Below are positions 12,266 through 23,800 of a stretch of DNA of 64,000 nt, in pieces. Made by a program: the position numbers and the translations under genes. Below the pieces are notes generated by a model. It had not been told where the DNA came from. It did no database searches and saw nothing but the letters and a program-made list of their open reading frames with translations. The stretch lies in contig JBBPUQ010000008.1 of the NCBI GenBank assembly GCA_038501195.1, positions 3,234,501 through 3,298,500 of the forward strand, given 5' to 3'. Each line of letters opens with the position of its first letter. The first letter of the stretch is position 1. This stretch comes from Nemania diffusa (Eukaryota; Ascomycota; Sordariomycetes; Xylariales; Xylariaceae).

Positions 12266-13002
12266 TCATAATGAAGGTTGCTTTTGGAACACAGCTGCTG
12301 CGATATGTTCAAGCTCGAGGTCAAACGGACCTTCCTGCTCCCCGAAGAAACTATCTAGACTTAGTCGTTGAAAGGTAGGAGGATAAGCTATAAAGGAGAA
12401 CGACGAACCTTCGCATCATAATACTGATTCTCTTGATACTTGTGAGATCCAACGGCTTAGCATCCAGCTTTGGCTTGCCTCTGTACGTAGGTTTGAGGTC
12501 TCGCCAGGGAATGTCCAACTTAGTCCCCTCGCCCGCGAAGTCAAACTCCCAACTAACCGTGCTCTGCTCTCGACCATCGGGGCGCTTGGGCAGTATCTCG
12601 TCCTTAACCGTGAGCGTGTACTTCTTCCTGTCGCCAGCCTTGATGCCTAGACGCAGCCCTTCAAAGCCTGACAAGTCCCAATGCTGCGAATCCGGGGATC
12701 GCTGCGAGGCGAACCCGGCTCCGCCGAGAGCGGTGATATCTAGCTCCCCATAGAAGCGAGCCGTTTCTTCCGGGCCCGGGTTAGAATCTAGGTAGCTCTG
12801 GCTCTTCCCGCCTCGTACACGGTCGTCCGAGGCAACCCAGGATTCGGCGAGCCAGGGTCTTAGGTAATTGTTAGTTAAGTGCTCTCGAAATGACGGTAGG
12901 TATGCACAGGCCTAATTGACCCCCTCCGGACAATTCGGCGCGGCGGGCAACTTACTTGTCGCCCCCAAAAAGGTAAGTGTGTGGTTTAGGAAGCGTCGTC
13001 AT
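12266..13002 (-). CDS. CIA30-domain protein (complex I intermediate-associated protein 30 family)
   Basis: Three exons rebuilt by hand: 13002-12956, 12858-12409 and 12350-12266, with introns of 97 nt (GTAAGT, branch CTAAC, CTAAG) and 58 nt (donor GTTCGT, branch ACTAAG, acceptor GATAG). Spliced length is 582 nt, giving 193 residues with no internal stop. The protein starts MTTLPKPHTYLFGGDKPW and shows the family landmarks in order: ASDDRVRGGKSQSYL, FYGELDITALGGAGFASQ, the LSGFEGLRLGIKAGD strand, DGREQSTVSWEFDF, then IPWRDLKPTYRGKPK and a C-terminal FFGEQEGPFDLE. It has a single jelly-roll-like domain with little else. The original CIA30 acts as a chaperone in mitochondrial complex I assembly. 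Many short fungal relatives like this lack an obvious mitochondrial targeting peptide, and I see none here, so a complex I role is uncertain. Confidence 0.85.
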
Positions 13003-13656
13003 GGTATCGAGGGGCCCAGTCTCTGCCGCGGTAGAAATGGTTCTTTCTTGCGAACGACTAGGCCGTGAGAGGACTTAGCCGAAAATTTCGTCAGTGGTGA
13101 CGATGATGTAGCGCACTACCTGTTACTAACGTGTCACTAGGTAATAGCTACGGACGTATGTGTACTGTACAGCTGTACGCTAAATTAGAATTTTAGATTC
13201 TCGGCTGGTCCCTGAACCTTAACCTCATGGTGTTGATCCCAACAGAGTGGGTGGCTACTTTTGGCAAAAGCAAATGTAAGTCTTAGATGTGCCAGATGGG
13301 GTTAAGACAGTGCCATGTGTTTTGTCACAATAGGTTCTTCTTCGGTTGATAGCTTTTCACTACTGATACCTAGCTCGAGAAGCAATTATGAGTCTTGACG
13401 AAGCTAGTCCAAAGTCTAAAAAGTTGGCGTAAATAGATCTCGGTGTCCCAATCTAATAAAGTGGGCTGACTAGTTGAGAGCCCGTCTACTAGTCTGCCTG
13501 TTAATGACGCCTCAAACGATGTACTATGCTCTATAGTACTCCATATAGTACATACTGCGTGTTGGCTAGGTTTCTTGTCTAGCATGGTCGAAGTTTGAAG
13601 TCCCATATCGGTGAAGAGCAGTCGATTGCAGATATTGAGCAATGAGGTGGGAAATA

Positions 13657-13676
13657 TAGGGTAGGGTAGGGTAGGG
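13657..13676 (+). repeat. (TAGGG)4 short tandem repeat
   Basis: Four perfect TAGGG units. This resembles the telomeric unit TTAGGG minus one T, but the run is short and lies inside the window, so it is treated as a simple repeat. Confidence 0.8.
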
Positions 13677-16600
13677 TGCCAGATCACAGCCTTGAAACAG
13701 CCGCATTCACAGCCCCAAGTTGCTGCGAACGAAGCAGCCTGATGCACTGCCCAAATCCTATATTCATGCCAATTGTCTGCTGTGCTTCCTCTCGTAGCCC
13801 ACCACCTAGGCCCTGCTCTCTGAGTAGCGCACGGCTCTGCTCTTGGCTCGCGCTCTCGTGATGGCTGGGGGGTAGTACTATATACGCATACTAAGAGGAT
13901 GAGTAGGCGGAGGGCACAGCTCGAGGGGGGATGCCGAGAGCGAGGCTCCGGACGCTAGACTCGTGCGGTGTGCCAACTCTTCCCTCGCCTGCACTAAAAT
14001 GAACTAGATCAAGATCACGCTATGCTTGATCACGTTAAAAAGGGCACGGGTGGCGCTGCCCATAGGCGCTTATACGTATACGAAAGCACGCCTCTTGTGG
14101 TAGGTGCTTAGATAGAGTATTTACATATACACTCGCAAAACTCGGTTGTGTTGAGGCACAATGCTCGAGCCCCCGGATCCGCTGTTAACAAGTTCGGAAA
14201 GTATAGCCTGAGGCGGCGTGCGGTGGAAGGGTCATAACATAAACCTCTGGCATGTTTCTTTCTGGGCTAGATGCTGGGGAAGACTTCCGGTTTAGCAAGG
14301 ACGGGGTAGGTAAGACACGTTATTGGAGCAAAATATCTAGTTAGCGATTTTTAGTCAAGGCTAAGTCGAAAGCCCCTCTCCCCCGAAAAAAACCACTCAA
14401 AAAGAAGAAGAAAAGAGTTTCTCGGGGTGCACATATGAAGTAGATGATGATATGAAACAGTAACTGGATGGTCTAAACTCATGACCTTCTAGGTACTGAC
14501 GCCACTTTGAGTTGAATAATCGCCTTTTAATTACTATGGGGTTATGTGGTGGTACGTCCGTAATGTCTTTGATACTCGGACCGAGTGCATAAATATAGCT
14601 TAAGGTTTGGGTCTTGTCTGAGTAGCCTCTAAACGTTATACGTCATGACTAGGAGAAGAAATTGAGCTATGATTGGGGCGAAGATGAAGAGACCTACTTA
14701 CTGTAGTAGACGACGGACGGGCTCTCCCTTCATTCCCCTTATCATTCGCTTAGAGGCCGGAGAAGTCCCACTGACACCATCAAGACTCTTTTACGAAGTT
14801 TCACCCGCACTTCCCCGTGTTATCTACTTATACGTAGTACCTAGATAGAGGAGTGGGGTGTAGTAATGGCTTGGGAGATATTGATAGTTCACGATAACTG
14901 TACGTGGGTTGTCGCCAGCTGCAAAACTCTTGTCATAACACAATTTGCAACTACTATACTCTCGCTACCCAACTGAAGGAGAGTACTATAGTTGTAGACT
15001 ATAATTATTGGTATTATTATATGTATATGCTCTAAGCCAATACCATGTTGAAGTGGGATATGGTCTGATGCCTAAGGAAGTTTCTCTTGGAAAGTTCCGA
15101 ACTGCCAAGCACCTAACTATAATACCTAAATATAGTAAAAGTCTTGAGCATCCCACATTTAACCCACCTAATTCCACCGTGGTCCCACCTCCGATCGGCC
15201 AATGGCGGACCTCCAACATACCAAACGTGCCCTAACACAGTATACGAACAAGAGGACAGCCTTCTCAAGTCCATTCATATGGGTGTCATGCTACCTAGAC
15301 GTTAGGACCTAACTAAAAAGATCTAGCTAAGTTCTTAAGCCTTTCCCTTTTTTACATACGTGAAATTCAATCTGGCTAGTAGGTAATTGACAGAATCTAT
15401 ATTTATGCTTAAATGATAGATACCTGCCTACTCTCGTCGGCCCGTAAAGGTAATGATTGTACTTACGGAGTTAGGGCGCCGCTATCACTTATACGTGCCT
15501 ACGTGTTTTGGCTCGTGATAGACTGATTAGTTAGTATGCATAACTACAGTGCTGCAGATAGGCATGTGCGAATTGCGATAATACCATAGTGTTCATAGGC
15601 TACTCTTATTCCCAACCGAGCAATGTCTGCAGATACCTACCCAAATCACCTCTGAACCCTGCTATCAACGCGGAGCCACCCGCGTCACCGGCATCGTCAC
15701 GGGATCACAAGATCCGTCTATGTCCGTCGTGCAACGAGAGATAATGGAAGAGTCGGCTGGGGACACCCAAGCACACGGTACCTACACCATCTACTGTGCA
15801 GAGGCAAATACATACCCGCATCTCGAGGCTCGCTCGCTCGCTCGCCCGCCCGCGCCCGCTCTCTTCGCTCGTTTTGCTCCATCCATGTCCTCGACAGCCA
15901 AGCCCTCTATTCTCCTTCTTTAACCGAAGCTGGCTGCGCTAGGTCCACTAGCAGCTAGGCTCATCACCCAGGTTCGTACCGAGGACCAATACGGAGCGGC
16001 GATCTGCGGTCTAGCCTCCACCCCCCTTCCCAACTTCCACGGCCGAACAAAGTACCTAACCTACACCACGGTTTGGCACGAGATAGCTCCCTACTTGTTC
16101 GAAGAGTGGTTGAGAAAACAAATCCCACCACGCGGGCGGCAGGCAAAATGCCACTCCGGTATCGCGGACGCGGTAAACCCCTCTTGCACTGGTGCCCAGG
16201 CGTTGATGCCCTGTAAGTACCGCGGACTATAGTGCAATGGCATCATGATGCTAGGGATAGAGTTTAGTCGAACTATGACACAATGACAACGCTTCATCCA
16301 TGTGTCAGGTATGTTGAAGCATGGTTGATTGATGTATAAATGTATCGACTTACATTAGAATTTAGAGTTGGCGCATTTATGGTTACATTTCGCCGGCGCG
16401 ACCATATTCTAACAAACTAGCTAAGAAGAAGAGTGCGTGATATTTCGTTTTATTGTGTTCATTCATTGATTGGAGTGAGCGATACAGCTCTCATAGCTCC
16501 CGCGGGGGAGCCGTGTGTATCATCTAGATGTGTGTATATATATATAAATTTGCAATGGCGAAGACTTCCTTCTCCCAAGAATAACAGTACTCGTGTCTGC

Positions 16601-16711
16601 CTTGGATATCAGCCCGGGAAAGAAAGTCCAATACGATCGGAAGGTCGAGCACTTCGCCTTTATGCAAGCACCTTTGCGCCGTCACTCCCAAACTTCCAAC
16701 GTAAGAAATTC

Positions 16712-16728
16712 AAAAAAAAAAAAAAAAA
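16712..16728 (+). repeat. A17 homopolymer run
   Basis: Seventeen consecutive A bases within a non-coding stretch. It could be a replication-slippage tract or the scar of an old retroposed poly(A) tail; no linked retroelement is visible. Confidence 0.8.
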
Positions 16729-17006
16729 CCAAAGAGCCTTCCCATTCGTCGTTCCCATCCAGTGTATGCAACCCAGCCTATGCGTTATCGTTGGGTGATA
16801 TGGCCGAGATGGATATTGATGTCCTCCAAGCTCGCCCTTTTCGCCTTGTCCCTATTTAATATTCCCTCTTTCATCTATGATGCGACCCGATGCCCGGTGA
16901 CCCCGGCATAGACAACGGTGTTGTCGGATAGTCGTAGCCAGCCTCAGAGCAGTTCGCCGAATGATCGAAGGAGTGAGAAAGTGGTGGTGTCTGGCAGCAA
17001 CACCGA

Positions 17007-17837
17007 TCAGCTACGTTGGTGGCGGTGAGATTGATTGCGCACATGACTCACATGAGGGTTCGAGTGGTCGTAAGGGCCGGGTGCGTTTGCATCCACGGGC
17101 ATGTAATAGCTCATGTAGGGGGACATGGGCTCCTCACCCGGATACGTTTCCCGCTTGATGGCATCGTTGAAGTGTGTCATGGGCGGTAAAGTGCAGGGAA
17201 CAGCCGTGGCCATGTAGCTGGGATAGCCCTCGGCCGTGGTCATGGCATGGTAGGGCTGGGCAGAGCTGTAGTGAGCCCCCATGATCTCATCCGGAGGAGG
17301 ATAGTTAGAGTATATGAAGGGAGGCGTGTTGGATCGTTCACGCTCATCGTATCCATGCTGGAAGAGGATCTCATCGTCGGGGTTCATCGGGGGCGTATAC
17401 TGGGGTGGGTGTGCTGGCTTCTGGGGAGTAGCGTTGCTCGACTTAGACGCCTTCGAGTTTTTCTTAGCGCCCCGGCTGCTAGACTGTGTCTGCTTCTCGG
17501 GTGCATGGGTTGGCGAAGATCCCTCATCTGACGAGCCAGCCCGTCTCTCCAAGTCTTCCAGACGTCTCTTCAGTTTCTTGCCTATATGGATGAGAGTGTT
17601 AGCATGCTACGCGGTGCGACGGCTGCGAGAACCAAGCCACATACGGTAGTTGCGCTGAGCAATGCGGTTCTGTATCCTTCGACGTTCAGCGAGGTCTGAG
17701 ATCTTAGTCCAGTCCTCGTCGGGATTGGCAGAGCTGGAAAAAGCAGAGCTTGTGCCGTGTGCCGAGTATTGCCTGGGTGCCGGAGGGGCAGCGTAGGCAT
17801 ATTGGTGTTGAGACATGTTGTACATTGGAGCCGACAT
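17007..17837 (-). CDS. bZIP transcription factor, AP-1/Yap-like basic region
   Basis: Two exons, 17837-17645 and 17581-17007, with a 63-nt intron (GTATGT, branch GCTAAC, ATATAG) inside the basic-region arginine codon; 255 residues. I took the ATG at 17837 (MSAPMYNMSQHQYAYAAP); the frame extends slightly upstream but only to a TTG. Residues about 48-77 form the bZIP: ERRRIQNRIAQRNYRKKLKR, then RLEDLERR. The NxxAQRxYR signature is close to the NxxAQRxFR of fungal Yap/Pap1 proteins. The leucine zipper is very short, because a serine-rich stretch begins right after LEDLERR. The rest is Pro-, Tyr- and Ser-rich with no further domain. It should bind DNA as a dimer in the nucleus; target genes cannot be inferred. 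Confidence 0.88.
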
Positions 17838-20800
17838 GAGCAACCTAGTTGTCAATATCTACTCAAGTCGATGTGACGAAGGCGCCGAGGTGGACGTGGC
17901 AAAAGTATATAAGCAAGCAAGCAAGCAGTAGTGGTATATAGATAGGTGACTTGACGATGGTGGCAAGTTCGGCGATAGTACGGCTGGTTGAAACCCTTGG
18001 TAGTGGGATATGAGAAAGAGGGAGGGAGGAAGGCAAAGGAATATATAGATCGAACGAAGAGCTTCCTTTAGTCGTTCCGTCTATCTTAGGTAGGCAAGTA
18101 CGTAGGTATGTAGGCAGGCTTCGCTCGCTGGCTCTTGCTCTGCCCTCTCGAGAGGCTTTGATGTACATTGTATTCTAGTCCAGTTAAGATGCCACGAGGG
18201 TACGGGTACGTACCATTCTGACAGGGGTCCTGCCGACTACCAACGACAGGGCATCTCGCTGCGAGCATGCATACCTTATGCAAGCCGATTCCAGGTCCGC
18301 CGCCTTTTGGGTGCAACGTTGGGTGAAGGATCCGCCCAGTGCGCGCGGTGTGGCAGGGCCCTGGTCCCAGGACGCAGTGTACAAGGTACAGGATACCAGG
18401 GGGGGAGTGTAGTGTAGCGTTATGCTGTACCGAACAGTTGGTCGATCATGGGCAGCCCGTCCACCCAAGAAACCCCCTCAAAACAAAAACAAAAGAGTTA
18501 AAAACTGCTCCCGCTTAACTGCATTGGGACAGCGACTGGGCGAAGTCAGTAAAGGTCGACTTCCCACTGCCGTACTCCGTAAATAGGGTTAAAGCAGCGA
18601 CAATCAAACTACTTATCTATGCGTAGGTGCACTTATACACACCACTTACCTATAACAGACCTTGGTATCACTTGTTGGCTTGTAGGGCTACTAGTTATAA
18701 CATCTTATACTATAGCACCTAATCTAGACGGATATTTAGTTCATTCCTTCAAAGACGGCGAAAGCTATGCACAAGCTAGCGGGCATCCTTCTGCAAAGCA
18801 GCCAGAGTCACATAGACTGTACGTATGTGTACCTCCACCTTTGCGTGGAGTAGGTTAGGTACTGGCTAATATAGGACACTGCTACAGTTGCGTGATACTT
18901 ACTGTAGGTATGTTTCTATGCTGGTATGTATACCTATGCCACATAATAGATAGCTACTTAATCTAGATAGTAAAGGTCCAAGAGGGAGGTATAATGCGAT
19001 ACCTGTTATGTATGGTGGCATAAGTAGCATCTATGAATTCTCTGCTCTGTTTCGATTGTACACGATAGACTCCTTCCTAGAACGGCGCATTTTGTTATTT
19101 AAGTGCTTCATATTGTGCAATAAAATTGGAAATACACTCAAAAAAAAGGTGGGCTAGAAGGGTAAAGGCTATTTTTAATTTCGTAATACATAAATAAATA
19201 AATTTCATAATAATAAATAAACAAATAAACAAATCCAGTCTGAGCGGTGTCTGAAATGACAGACAATAAACATACTTGTAAGTACCTAATGCTATGTGCT
19301 ATTGTATTGGCGAGGTACTGTTTATTTTGTGCGCCCTACCTGAGTGTTCTTGGGATTGCAAGTCAAGCAAATGACCTATATTCTATCTGTACCTAGCATA
19401 CCCGGCAAGCCAAGCAAACATATTGTTGAAAGGATGGTGGGTATAAAGTTGTTGTAGAGGAAAGTAGTCTAGGGCTGGTGATAATCTCGATAGGTTGCTG
19501 TGCCGCATATGGAAATGAATATTCGGAAGGGATGTTCCCTGATTGGTAAGTTATATACGAAAGTAGTGACGCCGAGCCTGTCTAAATGTGAAGCCCCGTT
19601 ACGGATTTCATAGAATAAACGCTATATTGCACAGTAAAACTTGTCCTGCCTCTTTCTTAATTATTTTTATTTTTTTTATCCACCTATGGCCTCTTGGCCT
19701 GTAGTTCTAGTCCGAGGGCTGGTATGATAATAATATCGACCTATTGCACCTACTCCCTGGCTGAGAGGGCCTTTGGGGTAAAACTTGGACCCCTGAATAG
19801 CCCTAAACGCTAAACGCTGCCACGCACCAATGGAGCGGTGTCTCAGGTTTTGGGGGACAAAAGACGTACATAGTGCACTGCGTATTAACTTTTATATTAA
19901 TGGGTTACTTACTTATTAGAGTGGAAATGGAAGTGTGAATGGTAATAGGCGACGGTATGCAAATGGGAGCTCATTTGTTTGACTGAAACCAGCTGATTAA
20001 GCCTATCTATTTTTGGCAACTAAACTTACCAATCGCTAATCCTGGCCCTCATTGGTTACCTTGCTAGAGTCCGCTTAACGCTCTTAGGGCTGGCAAATCA
20101 AAACACACCAGACCTGCGACTTACCAGGCTTGTTTCGTGCTGGCCGTCTAGCGCCCTCCTGAGTCCTAGCAAGGCACTTAAGTATAATAAAAAGCTTCAT
20201 TGTACTAAAAGAGAAATTTTACGAGCTTTAGAACGAGCAATTCAAGCTGTTCCATTAGTAGCTGTATTGATGCTCTGGCTCTGGTTCTGATTGTGGTGCA
20301 AGTAGCCTGTGTTCTGTACACGTACTGTGGTCACCTAGCGCGAAGGTAATGCCATGACTTCTCTAGGTATGTACATAGTACTGTACAAACACAGATTTAT
20401 AGTTGATGTCGTATATAGTCCATACAAATCCCTGGATTGTTAGTAACCTCTGATCGGAGCTATGTTTGATATTCATGCCAGCCTTAACCCTTCTGTCCCA
20501 TACAAAAAGTTCCCCGGCCATATTCACACCGTTGATTTACAGTACATTTCCGATCCTAGATGGAGACCTCGTTCAACACTCTATACCCATTTACATAATA
20601 AAAGCTTAATCCCGGGTTTTAGGACGAAATAAAGTTAGTTGACAGGCTAAAGTGAACAACGTCCTACATACAGTACATACACCACCTACACCGGTACTTA
20701 CACTATCCGTAATGGGTATTGCCAGACTTTAAACGTAATGGGGTGGCGCGATTTGCTCTTCTGGTTGCTGGCGCCAGCCAAGCATTAAGTACTCGAGGAA

Positions 20801-23800
20801 ATTCCCTCGCTTTCCCCCCGGACCGACGCTGTGTGATTCTTGTGCGTACAGTATGATTGATATACCCAGTGATAGTGATGCGGTCGATTGATATCTACTA
20901 CCGTAGTCCTCTCAAACGAAATATTGTGCAATGGTGTTTAGTTTTGGTTGACTACCTTAACTTCATACCGATGTACTTATCCACTTATTCCACAATGCGC
21001 GTATCATTAACAATCATATTAAAGTGCTACTTTGCTCTGTCTTAGACATTATGGAGCTTGGAGACTTGACAACTGCGTGTCCGAATTAGCGTATACATGT
21101 GCTAGGTATGTCTAGGTATAGGTGTCCCGACTCTTCGGACAGCCGTATCGCTTGTCAAACACGGAGATGTACTGAGGGTTATAATATTTCACGCATGGTC
21201 CCTAAATACCGGCACTTTTCGATAAGCGCGTTGAATTGCTGACACTACCAACCGACCAGTTAGATCTCTCACCATTGGTATGGGACCCAGCAGCCACCAA
21301 AACCCGTGAGGTTGGTCCGCCCACCCTTCTCGAAGCATGTCACTTCGAGGCAGACACCACCTATGGCCGACTAATAAGGTTCTCACGCCAAGACCACCAA
21401 ATCCTTTACTTCGGTAAACAGGAGTGAACAATTCTGTAGGGATACCTAGGCAGAATAGTCCTAAATTCGCCTGAAAACCATTGGAATTGTCACCTGTTTC
21501 GACTTATGTATTTGCGCGATCCAAAAATATCTACCTGTTATGAGAAGGGCCGACACATACACAAGTACACACGCACACGCACCAACCCAAGCCACGAAGT
21601 TGTGAGACTACACCTATAATGCGTAGGCATTGGTAGATCCATTTGAATGCGAATGCGAATCCAAAAGAAAGAAAAAGAAAAAGAAAACTGCTATTTGAGT
21701 TAGGTATCGGAATGATTTGGTGGTGTAGTCGGAGAAAACAAATGATTACATACTGCATACTACTTGGTGGCAATGAAAAATCATTAGATTTCTAGGCAGA
21801 CAGGTAACATTCTCGGCACTCGCCGAAGAATTTGGATTGAATAGTTACCAAATTGTCCTATCTACTGTAAGTACATGCGCCTATCGCCCATCGTGGTCAG
21901 CAAATATGGTACATTCGCATTCACAATCATAACAGCCGGATGAAACGCCAGCACATGGAGGCGCAGCAGCGATCACTGTAGGATTCACGGTCAACCTTCG
22001 GCGCAATAACTATTCTTGAATCATTATAGCATAGATGGTGGGCACGCTTCTGTCTGAAATTTAGTGATATAGGATTGCTTGGTGTAGCCCCTATTTTCCC
22101 CAGGGAATCCTTCCGAACAAGCGCATCCAGTAGTAGACGCTATGCATCAGTGGTGCCCTGGCAAGCTGGTGTGAAGTGCGGTGCGATTACCTGCTGCCAC
22201 GCGATATTTGCTTACAGTGGGTTCGAAGAGTCCGGCCAGGGTGCCGCCTTCTTGCGGGGAGTGAGATAGTTCAGACTGGTCATACTATATATATGAATCA
22301 GTATGAATCTAAAACTAGGACTTTCTGCACCTACCCAGGTAGTCTATGCGTAGAGCTGAGAGCAATAGGCTATCTATCAACTAGTGGCAGTGATGAGAGC
22401 CCAACTTCGACAAATGTCCACCACAACTCCCCTATATATGTCCTAAGCTCTGCATTTGCCCATGGAAAAAAAACCTACAGTAATTGGCTTTAAAAAGATA
22501 TCAATGGAGAGAGCTCCAGTGTAGCGTAGAACTCAGTGAGGAGATACGTAGTTGACGACCGGGTACCCTATAGTTTAGGGCGGCGGGTATTTTCTTAACT
22601 CTGGAAACTAAATTACCCTTTTAGGAAAGCCATGGTAAATCCGTATCTTCTCCACAAACACGATAATAAGTTTATAAAAAGTACGTGGTCGGGGATGTAC
22701 GTCTACCTATGCACGCTAAGTTTATTCTTATACTAGGTACCTTAGTACAGTATGCGCTACTTGGTACTTGTAAGGGGTCTTGCGAAAGACAATAGCATTC
22801 ATCGGTCGTACGGTGTGTATCGCACAGCTCACACTTACAAAGTACCTAATCAATCAATCAATCAACCCCTGCAGACATCACTATGACCTCGCTATGCATC
22901 ATGTTTGATGCAGCCTAGACACACTTCACCGCGTGCGCAAGCTGTTTCCTATAAGGACGATATACTTTGTGGCTCTGCTTACGGCGTGTTGTTCGTGAAG
23001 GGCTATACTTTGCGCCTTCGCCGGATCTCGATAGGGTACTAGATCTCAATCGATTCACTCATCATCACCGCCAAATCTTGGCTTCAGGAAAAGCAACGTC
23101 CCCCTCATGGTATTCTCGTCGGTTACCCCGGGTATTATAGTACTATACTATTCGAACCTAGCCTGACTCCACGTGATTTTAATATTGGGTGGACATCTAA
23201 ATAATGACATGATGAGACTAGCATTAAGTTATGCTGTAGGTAGTGTGATTCAGTCTGATACCGTACTTGTGACCGAGTAACCAAGGGTCTAACAAGATCT
23301 TTACGGTACAGAGTATTGTGTCGTTTACCCCATTCTAGCAACTGGCTCGCAAGCTTCTTCCCGCAATCTAGAAACAACGTGGTTGGGATGGTCGAGTTAC
23401 CGTCCCCTTGGCCTGGGTTCGCGCCAAGACGACATCCCGTCTCACGGCCCTGGCCGCTTGCTGACAATGTACCCAAGACATCCCTTTTCTTACTGGCAGC
23501 AACGCCTAAGAATTCAAATGCGGAAAATAAAGAGTTTACGTACGCACTAGCCCGTCCATTTTGAGATAGATAGCCTGCTACTACATACGTGGATACTGCT
23601 ATCTGGGTAGTTACCGGCGTATGTAGCGTTGCACTTATAAGTATAGCAATTCATAGAATCCCGATCGCTACTACGTGAGTATGTCGGCATCTTGAGACAT
23701 GTAAGCTCTCATCAGCAGATTGTTCTATGGTACCTATATCAGATATGCACACCTGAAACGGTGATTGAACAATTGACTGTCTCTTGCGGCTGTAGCCGTA

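Larger units (their letters stand above)
13003..17006. other. Intergenic region with short repeats, no gene supported
   Basis: Four kilobases without a supportable gene. The 125-codon minus-strand frame at 13370-13747 has no recognisable features. Small landmarks are a (TAGGG)4 run at 13657-13676, a TACGCATA at 13883 and an A17 run at 16712-16728. Confidence 0.5.

Noticed and set aside
13657..13676. Telomere-like (TAGGG)4 as an interstitial telomere
   Set aside because: Only four units of a five-base word, not TTAGGG, so a simple repeat is the better reading.
13370..13747. 125-codon minus-strand frame
   Set aside because: No motif, no good start context, no splice-linked neighbours.
20180..20300. 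Possible remnant of a Fot1/pogo transposase N-terminus (KREILRALERAIQAV)
   Set aside because: Only about 20 residues, no terminal inverted repeats found and no downstream transposase. Too weak to call.
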